From Sphingopyxis sp. PAMC25046 (lineage in GTDB: Bacteria; Pseudomonadota; Alphaproteobacteria; Sphingomonadales; Sphingomonadaceae), in assembly GCF_004795895.1 (NCBI RefSeq), contig NZ_CP039250.1, forward strand, positions 2,914,001-2,978,000: a DNA stretch of 64,000 bases, in the 5' to 3' direction. The notes beneath the pieces are model-generated. The model had not been told where the DNA came from. It was given only the letters and a program-made list of their open reading frames with translations, and ran no database searches. The translations under genes were made by a program, and so were the position numbers. Each line of letters begins with the position of its first letter. Position 1 is the first letter of the stretch. Positions 1 to 8,497 of this stretch are shown piece by piece.

Positions 1-1
1 C

Positions 2-1774
2 GGAACGCGGCGCTTCATCGAACGCATGGGACAATTCCTGTCGCTCGTCGGGCTGGCAGCACTGGTGATCGCCGGGATCGGCGTCGGCAATGGCGTGGCG
101 AGTTACCTTGCGGGCAAGCGCCCCGGCCTTGCGACGCTGAAAGTGCTCGGCGCCGACAGCGGCACCGTCGCGCGCATCTATGGGTTGCAGATTCTGGCGG
201 TTGCGGCGGTGTCGATTATCGCCGGGCTGATCGTGGGAGCGCTCGCCCCCGCGATCATAGGCTGGATCGCGGGCGATGTGCTGCCGGTCAAACCCGGCAT
301 CGCCATCTATCCGCTGCCGCTCGCCGTCAGCGCCGCCTACGGCCTGCTCATAGCGATCGCCTTCGCGCTGCCCCCGCTTGCGGCGACGCGCCATGTCCCC
401 GCCGCAGGCCTCTACCGCGCGACGGTCAGCGGCGCGGCGCGGATTGACCGGCGCACCGTCATCGCGGTTGCCGCCGCGCTCGCCGCGATCATCGCGCTCG
501 CCGTCGGCACGGCGCGCGAGCCGCTGTTCGCGCTCGGCTTTATCGGCGCGGCGATCGGGCTGCTCCTGATCCTCGTCGCGCTCGGCTGGCTCGTGCGCCG
601 CACCGCGAGCCGCCTGCCGCGCCCCCGGCGCCCGCTGTTCCGCCTCGCGCTCGCGAACCTGCACCGCCCCGGCGCCGCGACGGGTGCGCTCGTCGTTGCG
701 CTCGGGCTCGGCCTCACGCTGTTCGTCACGCTCGCGGCGATCCAGACGAGCATCACCGCCGAAATCCGCTCGACCGTTCCGCAGCGCGCGCCGAGCTTCT
801 TCGTGCTCGACGTGCCGCGCGTCGACGCCGCACGCTTTCGCACGCTCGTGACCGGCGCAGACGCCAAGGCAGAAATCAACATGATCCCCGCGCTGCGCGG
901 CAGCATCACCGAATTTCGCGGCCAGCGCGTCGATGAACTCGCCGAACTGCCCGAAGGCGCATGGGTGCTGCGCGGCGACCGCGGGCTGACATATAGTCCC
1001 GTCCTGCCGAACGGCAGCGAACTGGTCGGCGGCGCATGGTGGGCGGCCGATTACCGGGGACCGCCGCTGGTCAGCGTCGAGCAGGAGGTCGCGACCTCGC
1101 TCGGGCTGGGGCTTGGCGACACGCTCTCGGTCAATGTGCTGGGGGTCGAGGTGCAGGCGAAGGTCGCCTCCTTCCGCACAGTCAACTGGGACAATTTCGG
1201 GCTCAACTATGTGCTCGTCTTCTCGCCCGGCACCTTCGACGCGGCGCCGCATAATATGGTCGCAACGGTCGCGGTGGGGCCCGAAGCCGAAACCGCCCTG
1301 TCGCGCAGCATCCCGCGCACCTTTCCTTCCGCCTCGCTGATCGCGGTACGCGATGTCGTGAGCCAGGTCACCACCCTGCTCACCCAGATGAGCCAGGCGA
1401 TCGCCGCCGCCGCGAGCATCGCGATCTTCGCGGGCATCGCGGTGCTGATCGGCGCAATCGCCGCGAGCCGCGAGCGGCGCGTCTATGACAGCGTGATCTT
1501 GAAGCTGCTCGGTGCAACGCGCGGCCAGATTTTGGGCGCGCAGGGCATGGAATATGCGGTGCTCGCGGGCATTCTCGCCGTGCTCGCACTCGGACTCGGC
1601 CTCGCGGGCGCCTGGTATGTCGTGACGCAGCTGTTCGAATTCGACTTCGCGCCTGACCCGCTGGTCGTCGGACTGACCTTGCTTGGCGGCGCGGGCCTGT
1701 CCTTCCTGATCGGCATCGCGGGAAGCTGGCCGTTGCTCTCGGCCAAGCCCGCGCAGGCGCTGCGCAGCCTCTAG
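2..1774 (+). CDS. ABC transporter permease, FtsX/MacB-like (5' end outside window)
   Basis: The reading frame is open from the first bases of the window, so the start lies upstream. The visible part is about 590 residues. It has a hydrophobic FtsX-type segment near the start ending in the family-typical KVLGADSGTVARIYGLQ, several further membrane helices, a long periplasmic domain at roughly residues 250-440, and a second FtsX repeat (KLLGATRGQILGAQG) near the C-terminus. This is the architecture of the YbbP-type permeases of lipoprotein- or lipid-extruding ABC exporters. The ATPase partner is expected just upstream, outside the window. The stop overlaps the convergent TauE-like gene by 4 bases. 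The family is confident; the substrate is unknown. Confidence 0.85.
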   Translation, partial: GTRRFIERMGQFLSLVGLAALVIAGIGVGNGVASYLAGKRPGLATLKVLGADSGTVARIYGLQILAVAAVSIIAGLIVGALAPAIIGWIAGDVLPVKPGIAIYPLPLAVSAAYGLLIAIAFALPPLAATRHVPAAGLYRATVSGAARIDRRTVIAVAAALAAIIALAVGTAREPLFALGFIGAAIGLLLILVALGWLVRRTASRLPRPRRPLFRLALANLHRPGAATGALVVALGLGLTLFVTLAAIQTSITAEIRSTVPQRAPSFFVLDVPRVDAARFRTLVTGADAKAEINMIPALRGSITEFRGQRVDELAELPEGAWVLRGDRGLTYSPVLPNGSELVGGAWWAADYRGPPLVSVEQEVATSLGLGLGDTLSVNVLGVEVQAKVASFRTVNWDNFGLNYVLVFSPGTFDAAPHNMVATVAVGPEAETALSRSIPRTFPSASLIAVRDVVSQVTTLLTQMSQAIAAAASIAIFAGIAVLIGAIAASRERRVYDSVILKLLGATRGQILGAQGMEYAVLAGILAVLALGLGLAGAWYVVTQLFEFDFAPDPLVVGLTLLGGAGLSFLIGIAGSWPLLSAKPAQALRSL

Positions 1775-2532
1775 TGCAAGAGGCGCACCACCGCCGACAC
1801 AGCCGCGACGCCGAGCACGACCGCGACCATCGCCTGCCAGATATGCGGCGGCACGCGGCCGAAATGGCCTGCTCCGACATGGTTGCCGAGCCACATCGGC
1901 ACGAACAGCAGCACCGCCATCAGGAACAGCCGCCAGGTCGCGATGCCGAGCCACAGCGACGCGAGCGTCCCGGCGATCGCGGTCATGAAAAAGATCATCA
2001 GCATCGACGCCCGCGCGACCTTCGGGTCGATCCGGCGGCGCAGGTAAAAGGGCACGACCGGCGGCCCGGGCATAGCTGCAAAACCGGTAAGGATACCCGA
2101 TGTGATGCCCGTCCCCGCGACGGCAAGCCGCCCCGGGCGATGCCCCTCGGGCTTTTTCGGCAGCAGGACGGCGACGAAGGCCCCCACAGCGGCGAGCGTG
2201 ATCAGCAGCCGCGCGATGTCGGCGGGGGTCAGGTCGAGCACATACATGCCGATCGGCGTCGTCGCCATCGCTGCGAGGCCGATCGGCAGCGCGGTCTCGC
2301 GGTCGGCGTCGGCGATGATATGCCCGATCCCGACGGGACCGATCAGCAGTTGCAACAATATGCCCATCACCACCGCCTCGCCCGGCGGGATCAGGATGCC
2401 GAGCAGCGGCACGAGGATGATCGCCATGCCGAACCCGGTCAGCCCGCGCACATAGGCGGCGCCAAAGGTCATCGCCGCCGCGCCGACGAGCGTCAGCGGC
2501 GCGAAGCCGAAAAGATGCGGGGTATCGATCAT
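1771..2532 (-). CDS. TauE/SafE-family membrane transporter
   Basis: A protein of about 253 residues made almost entirely of hydrophobic helices, with the glycine-rich YVRGLTGFGMAII segment after helix 1 and a second FAAMPGPPVVPFYL repeat, both typical of the TauE/SafE (DUF81) family. Members are inner-membrane permeases linked to export of sulfite, sulfoacetate or other organic anions, and the substrate here cannot be read from sequence. The chosen start (MIDTPHLF) gives an ATGA overlap with the stop of the upstream metallophosphoesterase gene, suggesting translational coupling. A start 12 codons upstream is open but would lie inside that gene. Confidence 0.85.
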   Translation of the reverse strand: MIDTPHLFGFAPLTLVGAAAMTFGAAYVRGLTGFGMAIILVPLLGILIPPGEAVVMGILLQLLIGPVGIGHIIADADRETALPIGLAAMATTPIGMYVLDLTPADIARLLITLAAVGAFVAVLLPKKPEGHRPGRLAVAGTGITSGILTGFAAMPGPPVVPFYLRRRIDPKVARASMLMIFFMTAIAGTLASLWLGIATWRLFLMAVLLFVPMWLGNHVGAGHFGRVPPHIWQAMVAVVLGVAAVSAVVRLLH

Positions 2533-3386
2533 CGGCGCGGATCTTTCGGTTCCAGCGTGATCAACCACGCGTCGGGCAGGGTCAGATAACGGAGCGGCAA
2601 GAGGCTGGTCCCGAGCCCCGCACCGACGAAGACGCGCTGGCCATCGTCATTGATATCACCGCAAGCGAAGCGGTCGCCGTAGCGCGATACATAAGTCAGG
2701 GCCCCGATGAGGGGGAAGCGGATCTGGCCGCAATGCGTATGTCCGGCGAGGATCGCCGCGACCGGTCGCTTCACCGCCGGCACGATGTCGGGGCTGTGCG
2801 ACAGGATCAGCGGGATGCCCTTGCCCAGCCGGTCCATCACGGCGAGCGTCGCGGGCACATCGTCATGCCCCGAATGTTCGTCATCGACCCCGCCGACGAT
2901 CAGCGGCCCGAGCTTGACCGCCTCATTCTGCAAGACGCGAAGCCCATGACGTTCAAGCGCGCCGCGCAGCGCATCGGGTTCGAACCAGTGATCGTGATTG
3001 CCCGGCGCGGCGACAACGCCGAGCGGCGCTTGCAGCCCGGCAAGCGGCGCAACCACCTCGTCGGCGGTATAAATATGGGTCGCGATCCGCTTCGCGCTGA
3101 CCAGATCGCCGGCGACAAGTATGATATCGGGCCGCAGCCGGTTGAGTTCGCCGACGATGCGCGCCAGCCGTTCGGGCGGCATGTCGGGCCCGGCGACATG
3201 CGTGTCCGAAATCAGCAGGACCTTCAGCGGCGCCTGACCCGCGGGCCAGTCGGCGACCGCGACCGTCGCGGTGCGGACGACCGGATCGCGCGTCGCGTTC
3301 CAATAGCCCTTGGCGAGCAACAGCAGGCAGAACAGCGCGAGCAGCGCTGCCCAGCGCAGCCATCGCCGCCGCGGCTTCGCGCTCAA
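2529..3386 (-). CDS. membrane-anchored metallophosphoesterase (YkuE/YaeI-like)
   Basis: A calcineurin-like phosphoesterase of 285 residues. An N-terminal positively charged stretch and one hydrophobic helix (residues about 10-27) anchor it to the membrane. The metal-binding motifs follow in order: SDTH, GDLV, GNHDH, SHSPD and GHTHCGQ. This order matches the YkuE/YaeI group, whose members act on lipid A precursors or other membrane-associated phosphoesters; the actual substrate is not shown here. The gene overlaps the thrS stop by 4 bases (ATGA) and the following TauE-like gene the same way, so it is probably transcribed with thrS. Confidence 0.88.
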   Translation of the reverse strand: MSAKPRRRWLRWAALLALFCLLLLAKGYWNATRDPVVRTATVAVADWPAGQAPLKVLLISDTHVAGPDMPPERLARIVGELNRLRPDIILVAGDLVSAKRIATHIYTADEVVAPLAGLQAPLGVVAAPGNHDHWFEPDALRGALERHGLRVLQNEAVKLGPLIVGGVDDEHSGHDDVPATLAVMDRLGKGIPLILSHSPDIVPAVKRPVAAILAGHTHCGQIRFPLIGALTYVSRYGDRFACGDINDDGQRVFVGAGLGTSLLPLRYLTLPDAWLITLEPKDPRR

Positions 3387-5386
3387 TCCTTGAGGTCCGG
3401 CGGCGTCGCTTCACCCTTCAGCATCGCGATCGCCTCGGCGAGCGGCATGATGCGCTGCCCGTCCTGCCCGAGCGTGCGGATCGCGACCGTCCCTTCCTCG
3501 GCCTCGCGCTTCCCGACGACGAGCAGATAGGGGACTTTTGCAAGACTGTGTTCGCGAACCTTGTAATTGATCTTCTCGTTGCGAAGGTCGCTGTCGGCGC
3601 GGATGCCCGCCGCAGTGAGCTGCGCGACCGCATCCTTCGCATAATCGTCGGCGTCGCTGACGATCGTCGCGACGACCGCCTGCACCGGCGCGAGCCAGGT
3701 CGGGAAGCGGCCCGCGAAATGCTCGATCAGGATGCCGATGAAGCGCTCATAGGTGCCGAGGATCGCGCGATGCAGCATCACCGGGCGATGGCGCTCGCCA
3801 TCCTCGCCGATATAGCTCGCGTCGAGCCGTTCAGGCATCACGCGGTCGGACTGGATCGTCCCGCACTGCCACGTCCGGCCGATCGCGTCGGTCAGGTGGA
3901 ATTCGAGCTTGGGAGCGTAGAAGGCGCCCTCGCCCGGCAATTCTTCCCAACCATAATCCTCGTTCGCCATGCCGGCGCGCGCGACCGCTTCGCGAAGTTC
4001 GGCCTCGGCCTTGTCCCACATTTCGTCGCTGCCGAAACGCTTTTCGGGGCGCAGCGCGAGCTTCACCGCATATTTCTCGAACCCGAGCTGGCGATAGACG
4101 CGGTCGAGCAATTCGCAGAAAGCGCGCACTTCCTCGACGATCTGGTCCTCGCGGCAAAAGATATGGCCGTCGTCCTGCGTGAACTGGCGCACGCGCATGA
4201 TGCCGTGCAGCGCGCCGTGCGGCTCGTTGCGGTGGCAACAGCCCATTTCGGCCATGCGCAGCGGCAGGTCGCGGTACGACTTCATGCCCTGACGAAAGAT
4301 CAGGACATGTGCCGGGCAGTTCATCGGCTTCAATGCCATCCACTCGGCATCGTCGGAGACGATCGGGCCCTCATCCTCGATGTTCGGGATTTCGTCGGGG
4401 ATGACGAACATATTCTCGCGATATTTGCCCCAGTGACCCGACTGTTCCCACTGCTTGGCGTCCATCACTTGCGGGGTCTTTACCTCCTGATAGCCCGAAC
4501 CGTCGATCGCGCGGCGCATATAGGCCTCGAGCTCGCGATAGATGCGATAGCCCTTGGGGTGCCAGAAGACGCTGCCATGCGCCTCTTCCTGCAGGTGGAA
4601 CAGGTCCATCTCGCGCCCGATCTTGCGGTGGTCGCGCTTCGCGGCCTCCTCGAGCCGAACGAGATGTTCGGCGAGCTGCTTCTTGTTGAGCCAGCCAGTG
4701 CCGTAGATGCGCGAAAGCTGCGCATTCTTCTGGTCGCCGCGCCAATAGGCGCCCGAAACGCGCGTCAGCTTGAACGCGGCGGGGTCGAGCTTGCCCGTCG
4801 AGGCGAGGTGCGGGCCGCGGCACATGTCCATCCAGCCATCGCCCGAGCGATAGACGGTCAGTTCCTCGCCCTGCGGCAGTTCGGCCGCCCATTCGGCCTT
4901 GAAGGTCTCGCCCTCGGCCGCCCATTTGGCGATCAGCTTGTCGCGCTCCCACACTTCGCGCGTGAGGGGAAGATCGGCGGCGATGATCTTGCGCATCTCC
5001 TCCTCGATCAGCGGCAGCTCGTCGTCGCGGAACGGGCCATGCTCGGCGGCCGGCGCAAAGTCGTAATAGAATCCGTCGTTCGTCGACGGGCCGAAGGTGA
5101 TCTGCGTGCCCGGAAACAGCGTCTGCACCGCTTCCGCCAGCACATGCGCATAGTCGTGACGCACGAGTTCGAGCGCGTCGGCCTCGTCGCGGCTCGTGAC
5201 CAGCGCGAGCTCGGTGTCGCCTTCGAACGGGCGCATGATGTCGCGGAGCTCGCCGTTGACGCGCGCCGCGATCGCGGCCTTGGCGAGGCCGGGACCGATC
5301 GCCGCCGCGACATCGGCCGGGGTCGAACCGGCGGGCATTTCGCGCACCGAGCCATCGGGAAGGCTGATTTTCAGCATCTCACTCAT
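3383..5386 (-). CDS. thrS: threonyl-tRNA synthetase
   Basis: Charges tRNA-Thr in the cytoplasm. The 667-residue protein has an N-terminal TGS domain (about 1-60), then the editing domain with HDYAH and the CRGPH motif, then the class II catalytic core ([21 protein letters not shown], the [13 protein letters not shown] segment) and a C-terminal anticodon-binding domain ending near [10 protein letters not shown]. The start at [12 protein letters not shown] was chosen because the TGS domain begins there; the frame remains open 36 codons upstream, but that stretch is leader DNA with low-quality sequence. A threonine-rich leader peptide is encoded about 135 bases upstream, indicating attenuation control. 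Confidence 0.97.
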   Translation of the reverse strand: MSEMLKISLPDGSVREMPAGSTPADVAAAIGPGLAKAAIAARVNGELRDIMRPFEGDTELALVTSRDEADALELVRHDYAHVLAEAVQTLFPGTQITFGPSTNDGFYYDFAPAAEHGPFRDDELPLIEEEMRKIIAADLPLTREVWERDKLIAKWAAEGETFKAEWAAELPQGEELTVYRSGDGWMDMCRGPHLASTGKLDPAAFKLTRVSGAYWRGDQKNAQLSRIYGTGWLNKKQLAEHLVRLEEAAKRDHRKIGREMDLFHLQEEAHGSVFWHPKGYRIYRELEAYMRRAIDGSGYQEVKTPQVMDAKQWEQSGHWGKYRENMFVIPDEIPNIEDEGPIVSDDAEWMALKPMNCPAHVLIFRQGMKSYRDLPLRMAEMGCCHRNEPHGALHGIMRVRQFTQDDGHIFCREDQIVEEVRAFCELLDRVYRQLGFEKYAVKLALRPEKRFGSDEMWDKAEAELREAVARAGMANEDYGWEELPGEGAFYAPKLEFHLTDAIGRTWQCGTIQSDRVMPERLDASYIGEDGERHRPVMLHRAILGTYERFIGILIEHFAGRFPTWLAPVQAVVATIVSDADDYAKDAVAQLTAAGIRADSDLRNEKINYKVREHSLAKVPYLLVVGKREAEEGTVAIRTLGQDGQRIMPLAEAIAMLKGEATPPDLKD

Positions 5387-5489
5387 CGAAATCCGTCTTT
5401 CATCGCTTTGGTCCGCGCCATGGCACAAGGCGGCGCGCACCGGAAGAGGCCGCGTCCAGCTTTCGAAAATTCGGATGGAGGGACGCCGC

Positions 5490-5557
5490 GCCACCCGAAC
5501 CCGGGCGGCAGCCGGCGCGGGCTCAGGCCGCGGCCGACCGCCCCCGACATGCGGGGG
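5490..5557 (-). promoter_or_regulatory. thrS leader hairpins (candidate attenuator)
   Basis: Two stable hairpins follow the Thr codons. The first (5541-5557 in window coordinates) has CCCCCG/CGGGGG arms with a 5-base loop. The second (5490-5509) has 8-bp arms (GCCGCCCG/CGGGTGGC, one G-U pair) with loop GGTT. A short T run on the transcript strand follows about 20 bases later (5469-5466), farther away than in a classic terminator. Which pairing is terminator and which antiterminator cannot be settled by eye. Confidence 0.45.
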
Positions 5558-5594
5558 TAGTGGTGGTCCGGGTCGTGATCGGCGTCCGCGTCAT
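5523..5594 (-). CDS. threonine-rich leader peptide upstream of thrS (attenuator)
   Basis: A 23-codon ORF starting at the ATG on 5594-5592 and ending in TGA at 5525-5523. It begins [14 protein letters not shown] and continues ACRGRSAAA. Eight of the first 13 codons are Thr, with one Ile, which closely resembles the thrL leader of the enterobacterial thr operon. It lies in the same orientation as thrS and ends about 136 bases before its start. A GGACGGA stretch directly precedes the ATG. A 6-bp G/C hairpin (5541-5557) begins immediately after the Thr run, where a stalled ribosome would change RNA folding. The ORF is read directly; its role is inferred from position and composition. Confidence 0.8.
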   Translation of the reverse strand: MTRTPITTRTTTTPACRGRSAAA

Positions 5595-5600
5595 TCCGTC

Positions 5601-5629
5601 CACATAGGCGGCGCAAAAGCCTTTGTCAT
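5601..5629 (-). promoter_or_regulatory. possible promoter of the thrS leader transcript
   Basis: On the minus strand, ATGACA (5629-5624, 5 of 6 matches to the -35 consensus) is followed after 17 bases by TATGTG (5606-5601, a weak -10). Transcription would then start within a few bases of the leader-peptide ATG at 5594, giving an almost leaderless leader. The -10 match is poor, so this is tentative. Confidence 0.3.
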
Positions 5630-5677
5630 CATCCGGCGGAAACCTATGCTGACCTTCGGCCTTCCGGGAGTTTCATC

Positions 5678-6055
5678 ATGTCCCACGCACCGACGCACAG
5701 CATCGCCGCCATTCTCCCCTGTAGCGACCTCGACGCCAGCACCGCATTCTACGAAATGCTGGGCCTGAAAGTCGTGAGCGACCATGGCACTTATCGCCTG
5801 CTCGCCGACGGCAAAGGCTGGCAATTGCACCTGACAAACGAATCCGGCCCGACCTGGCCCGAGCGCGACCAGAATCCCTTCGGCCTCTACCTCTATACCG
5901 AACAGGTAGCCGAACTCGCCGAACGAGCGCGCGACCGCATCCTCGATCGCGAAAAAGCGCCGACGCACAAGCCATGGGGCATGTATGAATTCGCGCTGTC
6001 CGATCCCGACGAGGCGCTGGTGCGCGTCGGGTGGCCCAGCCATCTCATCGGCTAA
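5678..6055 (+). CDS. VOC-family (glyoxalase/bleomycin-resistance fold) protein
   Basis: A 125-residue single-domain VOC protein. It opens with a beta strand followed by the typical SDLDASTAFYEMLGLKV segment and ends YEFALSDPDEALVRVGWP, which matches the second beta-alpha-beta-beta-beta module of bleomycin-resistance-type proteins. Such proteins bind or sequester small molecules or act as metal-dependent enzymes; the substrate is not predictable. It is transcribed divergently from thrS, sharing the roughly 80-base region between the thrS leader peptide and this start. The ATG is preceded by GGGAG. Confidence 0.8.
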   Translation: MSHAPTHSIAAILPCSDLDASTAFYEMLGLKVVSDHGTYRLLADGKGWQLHLTNESGPTWPERDQNPFGLYLYTEQVAELAERARDRILDREKAPTHKPWGMYEFALSDPDEALVRVGWPSHLIG

Positions 6056-6150
6056 ACCACCAAGCACCCTTGTCACGATGTAAATGACGCTTGACTCTCG
6101 GATCACTTTATGTCAATGTTACTTTACTAATTAACAAGGAAGCTTGACCG

Positions 6151-6315
6151 ATGTCGCCTGTATTCCGTGCCCTGCTCTGGGCTATTCCCAGCTTCGCCGT
6201 CGCCCTCGGCTGGATCGCCGACCTTATTCCGTCGCCGCTTGCCAGCACGCTCCTTCTCGTCTTGCCCATCGTTATGCTCGCAACCACGCCGCGCGCGGTC
6301 TGCCGGAAAGCCTGA
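6151..6315 (+). CDS. small membrane protein, first gene of an XRE-linked module
   Basis: A 54-residue ORF beginning MSPVFRALLWAIPSFAVALG, with two hydrophobic segments (about residues 5-22 and 30-46) and a short basic tail (CRKA). AAGGA lies about 10 bases before the ATG. It ends 3 bases before the next gene's start, and that gene in turn overlaps a small XRE regulator, so the three form a tight operon. The upstream DNA (6056-6150) is clearly AT-richer than its surroundings and carries GTAA-x-TGAC / GTCA-xxx-TTAC half-sites, possibly an operator. No function is recognised. Confidence 0.6.
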   Translation: MSPVFRALLWAIPSFAVALGWIADLIPSPLASTLLLVLPIVMLATTPRAVCRKA

Positions 6316-6318
6316 CCG

Positions 6319-6732
6319 ATGGCGACGAACCCCGCACAGCGCCGTTACGTCGGCCGCATGATCCCGATTTCGATCGCCTATATCGCGGCGGTGATGCTGG
6401 CGAGTTGGATCATTCCGGATAACGCCGCGGCGACGCCACTGACCGTTGCGGTAGCTTTGGTTCCCGCGCTCGCTACCTCGGGGTTTATCTGGGCAATGGC
6501 GCGCTATCTGGCCGAGCTCACCGACGAATATGTGCGCATGCTTGAGATCCGCAAGATTCTGGTAGCCACCGGGCTTACGTTGGCGCTGGCAAGCGGCTGG
6601 GGCATATTGGAATTGTTCACCGACGTGCCGAAGGTGCCGCTTTTCTTTGTCTTCCCGGTCTGGTGCCTCGGGCTGGCGGTCGGATCACTCGTCAACAGAC
6701 TGACCATCGGCGACGCCGGACCTTGCGCGTGA
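6319..6732 (+). CDS. four-helix membrane protein of unknown function, coupled to XRE regulator
   Basis: A 137-residue protein with about four predicted transmembrane helices (around residues 15-30, 40-60, 82-100 and 107-127) separated by a charged segment, LAELTDEYVRMLEIRK. Its stop overlaps the GTG start of the downstream XRE-family regulator (GTGA). Small membrane proteins paired with 60-70-residue XRE regulators are common in sphingomonads and firmicutes, and the membrane partner is often proposed to sense or modulate. No catalytic motif is visible and no name can be given. Confidence 0.75.
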   Translation: MATNPAQRRYVGRMIPISIAYIAAVMLASWIIPDNAAATPLTVAVALVPALATSGFIWAMARYLAELTDEYVRMLEIRKILVATGLTLALASGWGILELFTDVPKVPLFFVFPVWCLGLAVGSLVNRLTIGDAGPCA

Positions 6733-6923
6733 AGAACCGCCTGAAAGTCCTGCGCGCCGAGCGAGACTGGAGCCAGCAGGATCTCGCCGAGCGGCTGGAG
6801 GTGTCGCGCCAGTCGGTCAATGCGATCGAGACGGGCAAATATGACCCGTCGCTCCCTCTCGCCTTCCGCATCGCCGACCTGTTCGGCCTGCCGATCGAAT
6901 CGATTTTCCTGCGAGAGCAATAA
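6729..6923 (+). CDS. short XRE-family transcriptional regulator
   Basis: A 64-residue protein consisting only of a helix-turn-helix domain: KNRLKVLRAERDWSQQDLAE, then VSRQSVNAIETGKYDPSL as the recognition helix region, and a C-terminal IADLFGLPIESIFL. It belongs to the very common short Cro/CI-like (YozG-type) group that controls its own operon or stress and membrane genes. The GTG start overlaps the stop of the membrane-protein gene by 4 bases, which decides the start. An upstream in-frame ATG would lie wholly inside the neighbouring gene. Confidence 0.88.
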   Translation: MKNRLKVLRAERDWSQQDLAERLEVSRQSVNAIETGKYDPSLPLAFRIADLFGLPIESIFLREQ

Positions 6924-6995
6924 TCGCGCGGGCGAGCCTTGCAGGCCGCCTCCGCGCCCGCTACGGCGGCGGCAGCCGGAAAGGAGCCCACCGCC

Positions 6996-7250
6996 ATGTT
7001 CAAGCGCCTGTTCGTCGACCATCCGAAGAGCGTCGATGAAAATTACATCGAACATTTCGGCGTCGCGTCGAAATTCGGCGTGACGATGATCTGGGGCGGG
7101 CTCTGCGCGCTGGTCCATGCGGTCGTCCCCGGCTGGTGCATCACCACGGGCAGCGACACGATCCAGCGGCTCAACCACATCATGGTCGAAAAGCGGCGCG
7201 CCAAAGGGCAGGCCGTGATGCAGATGAGCACGATCGACTGGGTCATCTGA
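6996..7250 (+). CDS. DUF6356-like small protein
   Basis: An 84-residue protein beginning MFKRLFVDHPKSVDENYIEH, with one hydrophobic segment (about 30-50, GVTMIWGGLCALVHAVVPGWC) and a C-terminal IQRLNHIMVEKR motif. This matches a small alphaproteobacterial family, recalled as DUF6356, that frequently sits next to glyoxalase or hydrolase genes. AAGGAG 10 bases upstream fixes the start. It ends 5 bases before the GTG start of the alpha/beta hydrolase and is probably co-transcribed with it. Function unknown. Confidence 0.75.
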   Translation: MFKRLFVDHPKSVDENYIEHFGVASKFGVTMIWGGLCALVHAVVPGWCITTGSDTIQRLNHIMVEKRRAKGQAVMQMSTIDWVI

Positions 7251-7255
7251 TCGCG

Positions 7256-8011
7256 GTGGACGCCGTTCCCGAATATCTCGAACGCTCGGGCCGCCCGCGG
7301 CTCGCCTATCGCCATACGCCGGGCGCTGGCCCGACGATCGTCTTCCTGCCCGGCTATATGTCCGACATGGCGGGCGGCAAGGCGACGGCGCTCTTCGACT
7401 GGGCGGCGAGCGAAGGCCACGCCTGTCTGCTGCTCGATTATGCCGGATGTGGCCTGTCGGACGGCCTTTTCGCAGACCAGACCCTCCTCGACTGGCGCGG
7501 CGATGTGCTCGACCTGATCGACGCGAAGGCCGAAGGGCCGGTCGTCCTCGCCGGATCATCGATGGGCGGCTGGCTGATGCTGCTCACCGCGCTCGCGCTC
7601 GTGCAGCGCGACGGGCCCGGCCGCGTCGCCGGGCTTGTCGGGATCGCGGCGGCACCCGATTTCACCGACTGGGGCTTCACGCCGGAAGAAAAGGCGGTCA
7701 TCCTCGCCGAAGGCGCGCTAATCGAGGAAACGCCCTACAGCGACCAGCCCTATGTGACGACGCGCGGCTTTTTCCAGTCGGGCGAAGCGAACCGCCTGCT
7801 CGACGGCGAAATCCCCCTCGCCTGCCCCGTGCGCCTGCTCCACGGACAGGATGACGGCGACGCTCCGTCCGACATCAGCCTGCGTCTGTCGGCCGCACTC
7901 GCGAGCGAGGATGTGCAGGTCACGCTAGTGAAGCGCGGCGACCACCGCCTGTCGCGCGATACCGATATCGCGCTGCTGATCGATACCGTCGCGCGCCTCG
8001 CGACAAACTAG
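7256..8011 (+). CDS. alpha/beta hydrolase (ABHD10-like thioesterase/esterase)
   Basis: A 251-residue single-domain hydrolase. The nucleophile elbow is AGSSMGGW, the oxyanion region is FLPGYMSDMAGGKA, and the acid and histidine lie in LLHGQDDGD and GDHRLSR near the C-terminus. The pattern fits the palmitoyl-thioesterase/ABHD10-like group acting on acyl esters or thioesters. The GTG at 7256 is the first plausible start after the upstream stop; the frame extends further back but without protein-like sequence. The last 29 bases of the gene are repeated in tandem immediately downstream (see findings). Confidence 0.85.
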   Translation: MDAVPEYLERSGRPRLAYRHTPGAGPTIVFLPGYMSDMAGGKATALFDWAASEGHACLLLDYAGCGLSDGLFADQTLLDWRGDVLDLIDAKAEGPVVLAGSSMGGWLMLLTALALVQRDGPGRVAGLVGIAAAPDFTDWGFTPEEKAVILAEGALIEETPYSDQPYVTTRGFFQSGEANRLLDGEIPLACPVRLLHGQDDGDAPSDISLRLSAALASEDVQVTLVKRGDHRLSRDTDIALLIDTVARLATN

Positions 8012-8042
8012 AAACCGTCGCACGCCTCGCGACGAATTAGAG
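7985..8042 (+). repeat. 29-bp imperfect tandem duplication at gene end
   Basis: Bases 7985-8013 (beginning ACCGTCGCGCGCCTCGCGAC and including the TAG stop) are repeated at 8014-8042 with a few substitutions (CACGCC for CGCGCC, GAATTAG for AAACTAG). The second copy is not translated. It is a local slippage-type duplication that also supplies the AGAGGAAC sequence before the next gene. Confidence 0.85.
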
Positions 8043-8049
8043 GAACATC

Positions 8050-8487
8050 ATGGCCCGCAGCGACTTCAAGTTCCACGTCACCAAGCGCGTCCGCTATGCC
8101 GAGATCGACGCGCAGCGCGTCGTGTTCAACAGCCGCTATCTCGAATATTTCGACATCGGGATCACCGAATATTGGCGCGCCGCGGGCGTCTATGACCGCT
8201 GGCCCGACCACAGCAGCCCCGAATTCCACGTCGCGCGCGCCGAGGTCGATTACAAGGTTCCGATCCTGCTCGACGAAGAGATCGACATTTGCGTGCGCGC
8301 GTCGCGCGTCGGAAAAAGCTCGATGACCTTCCTGTTCGAACTGCACGGCGCAGGGAGGGACGACCTGCGCGCCGCAGGACAGCTCGTCAACGTCCATGTC
8401 GCCGAGGCGCAGGGCGCGCCGGCGCCGGTGCCGGACGAATTCCTATTCCTGTTCGAAGCGTTTGAAGCGCGGCCCCTTCGCGCCTAA
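8050..8487 (+). CDS. 4-hydroxybenzoyl-CoA thioesterase family (hotdog fold) acyl-CoA thioesterase
   Basis: A 145-residue protein with the hotdog-thioesterase signature RYAEIDAQRVVFNSRYLEYFD near residues 14-35, in which the Asp is the expected catalytic residue, followed by EVDYKVPILLDEEIDI and a closing beta strand QLVNVHV. It resembles the YbgC/FcbC group that hydrolyses short- and medium-chain or aromatic acyl-CoAs. It follows the alpha/beta hydrolase in the same direction and precedes the glyoxalase genes. The AGAGGAAC upstream of the ATG supports the start. Confidence 0.87.
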   Translation: MARSDFKFHVTKRVRYAEIDAQRVVFNSRYLEYFDIGITEYWRAAGVYDRWPDHSSPEFHVARAEVDYKVPILLDEEIDICVRASRVGKSSMTFLFELHGAGRDDLRAAGQLVNVHVAEAQGAPAPVPDEFLFLFEAFEARPLRA

Positions 8488-8497
8488 ATAGGACGCC

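Noticed and set aside
3548..5560. 670-codon plus-strand open frame opposite thrS
   Set aside because: Shadow of thrS; Arg/Asp/His-rich product without family resemblance.
5383..5616. 77-codon minus-strand ORF upstream of thrS ([15 protein letters not shown]...)
   Set aside because: It overlaps the leader peptide in another frame and has no family likeness; the Thr-rich frame explains the region better.
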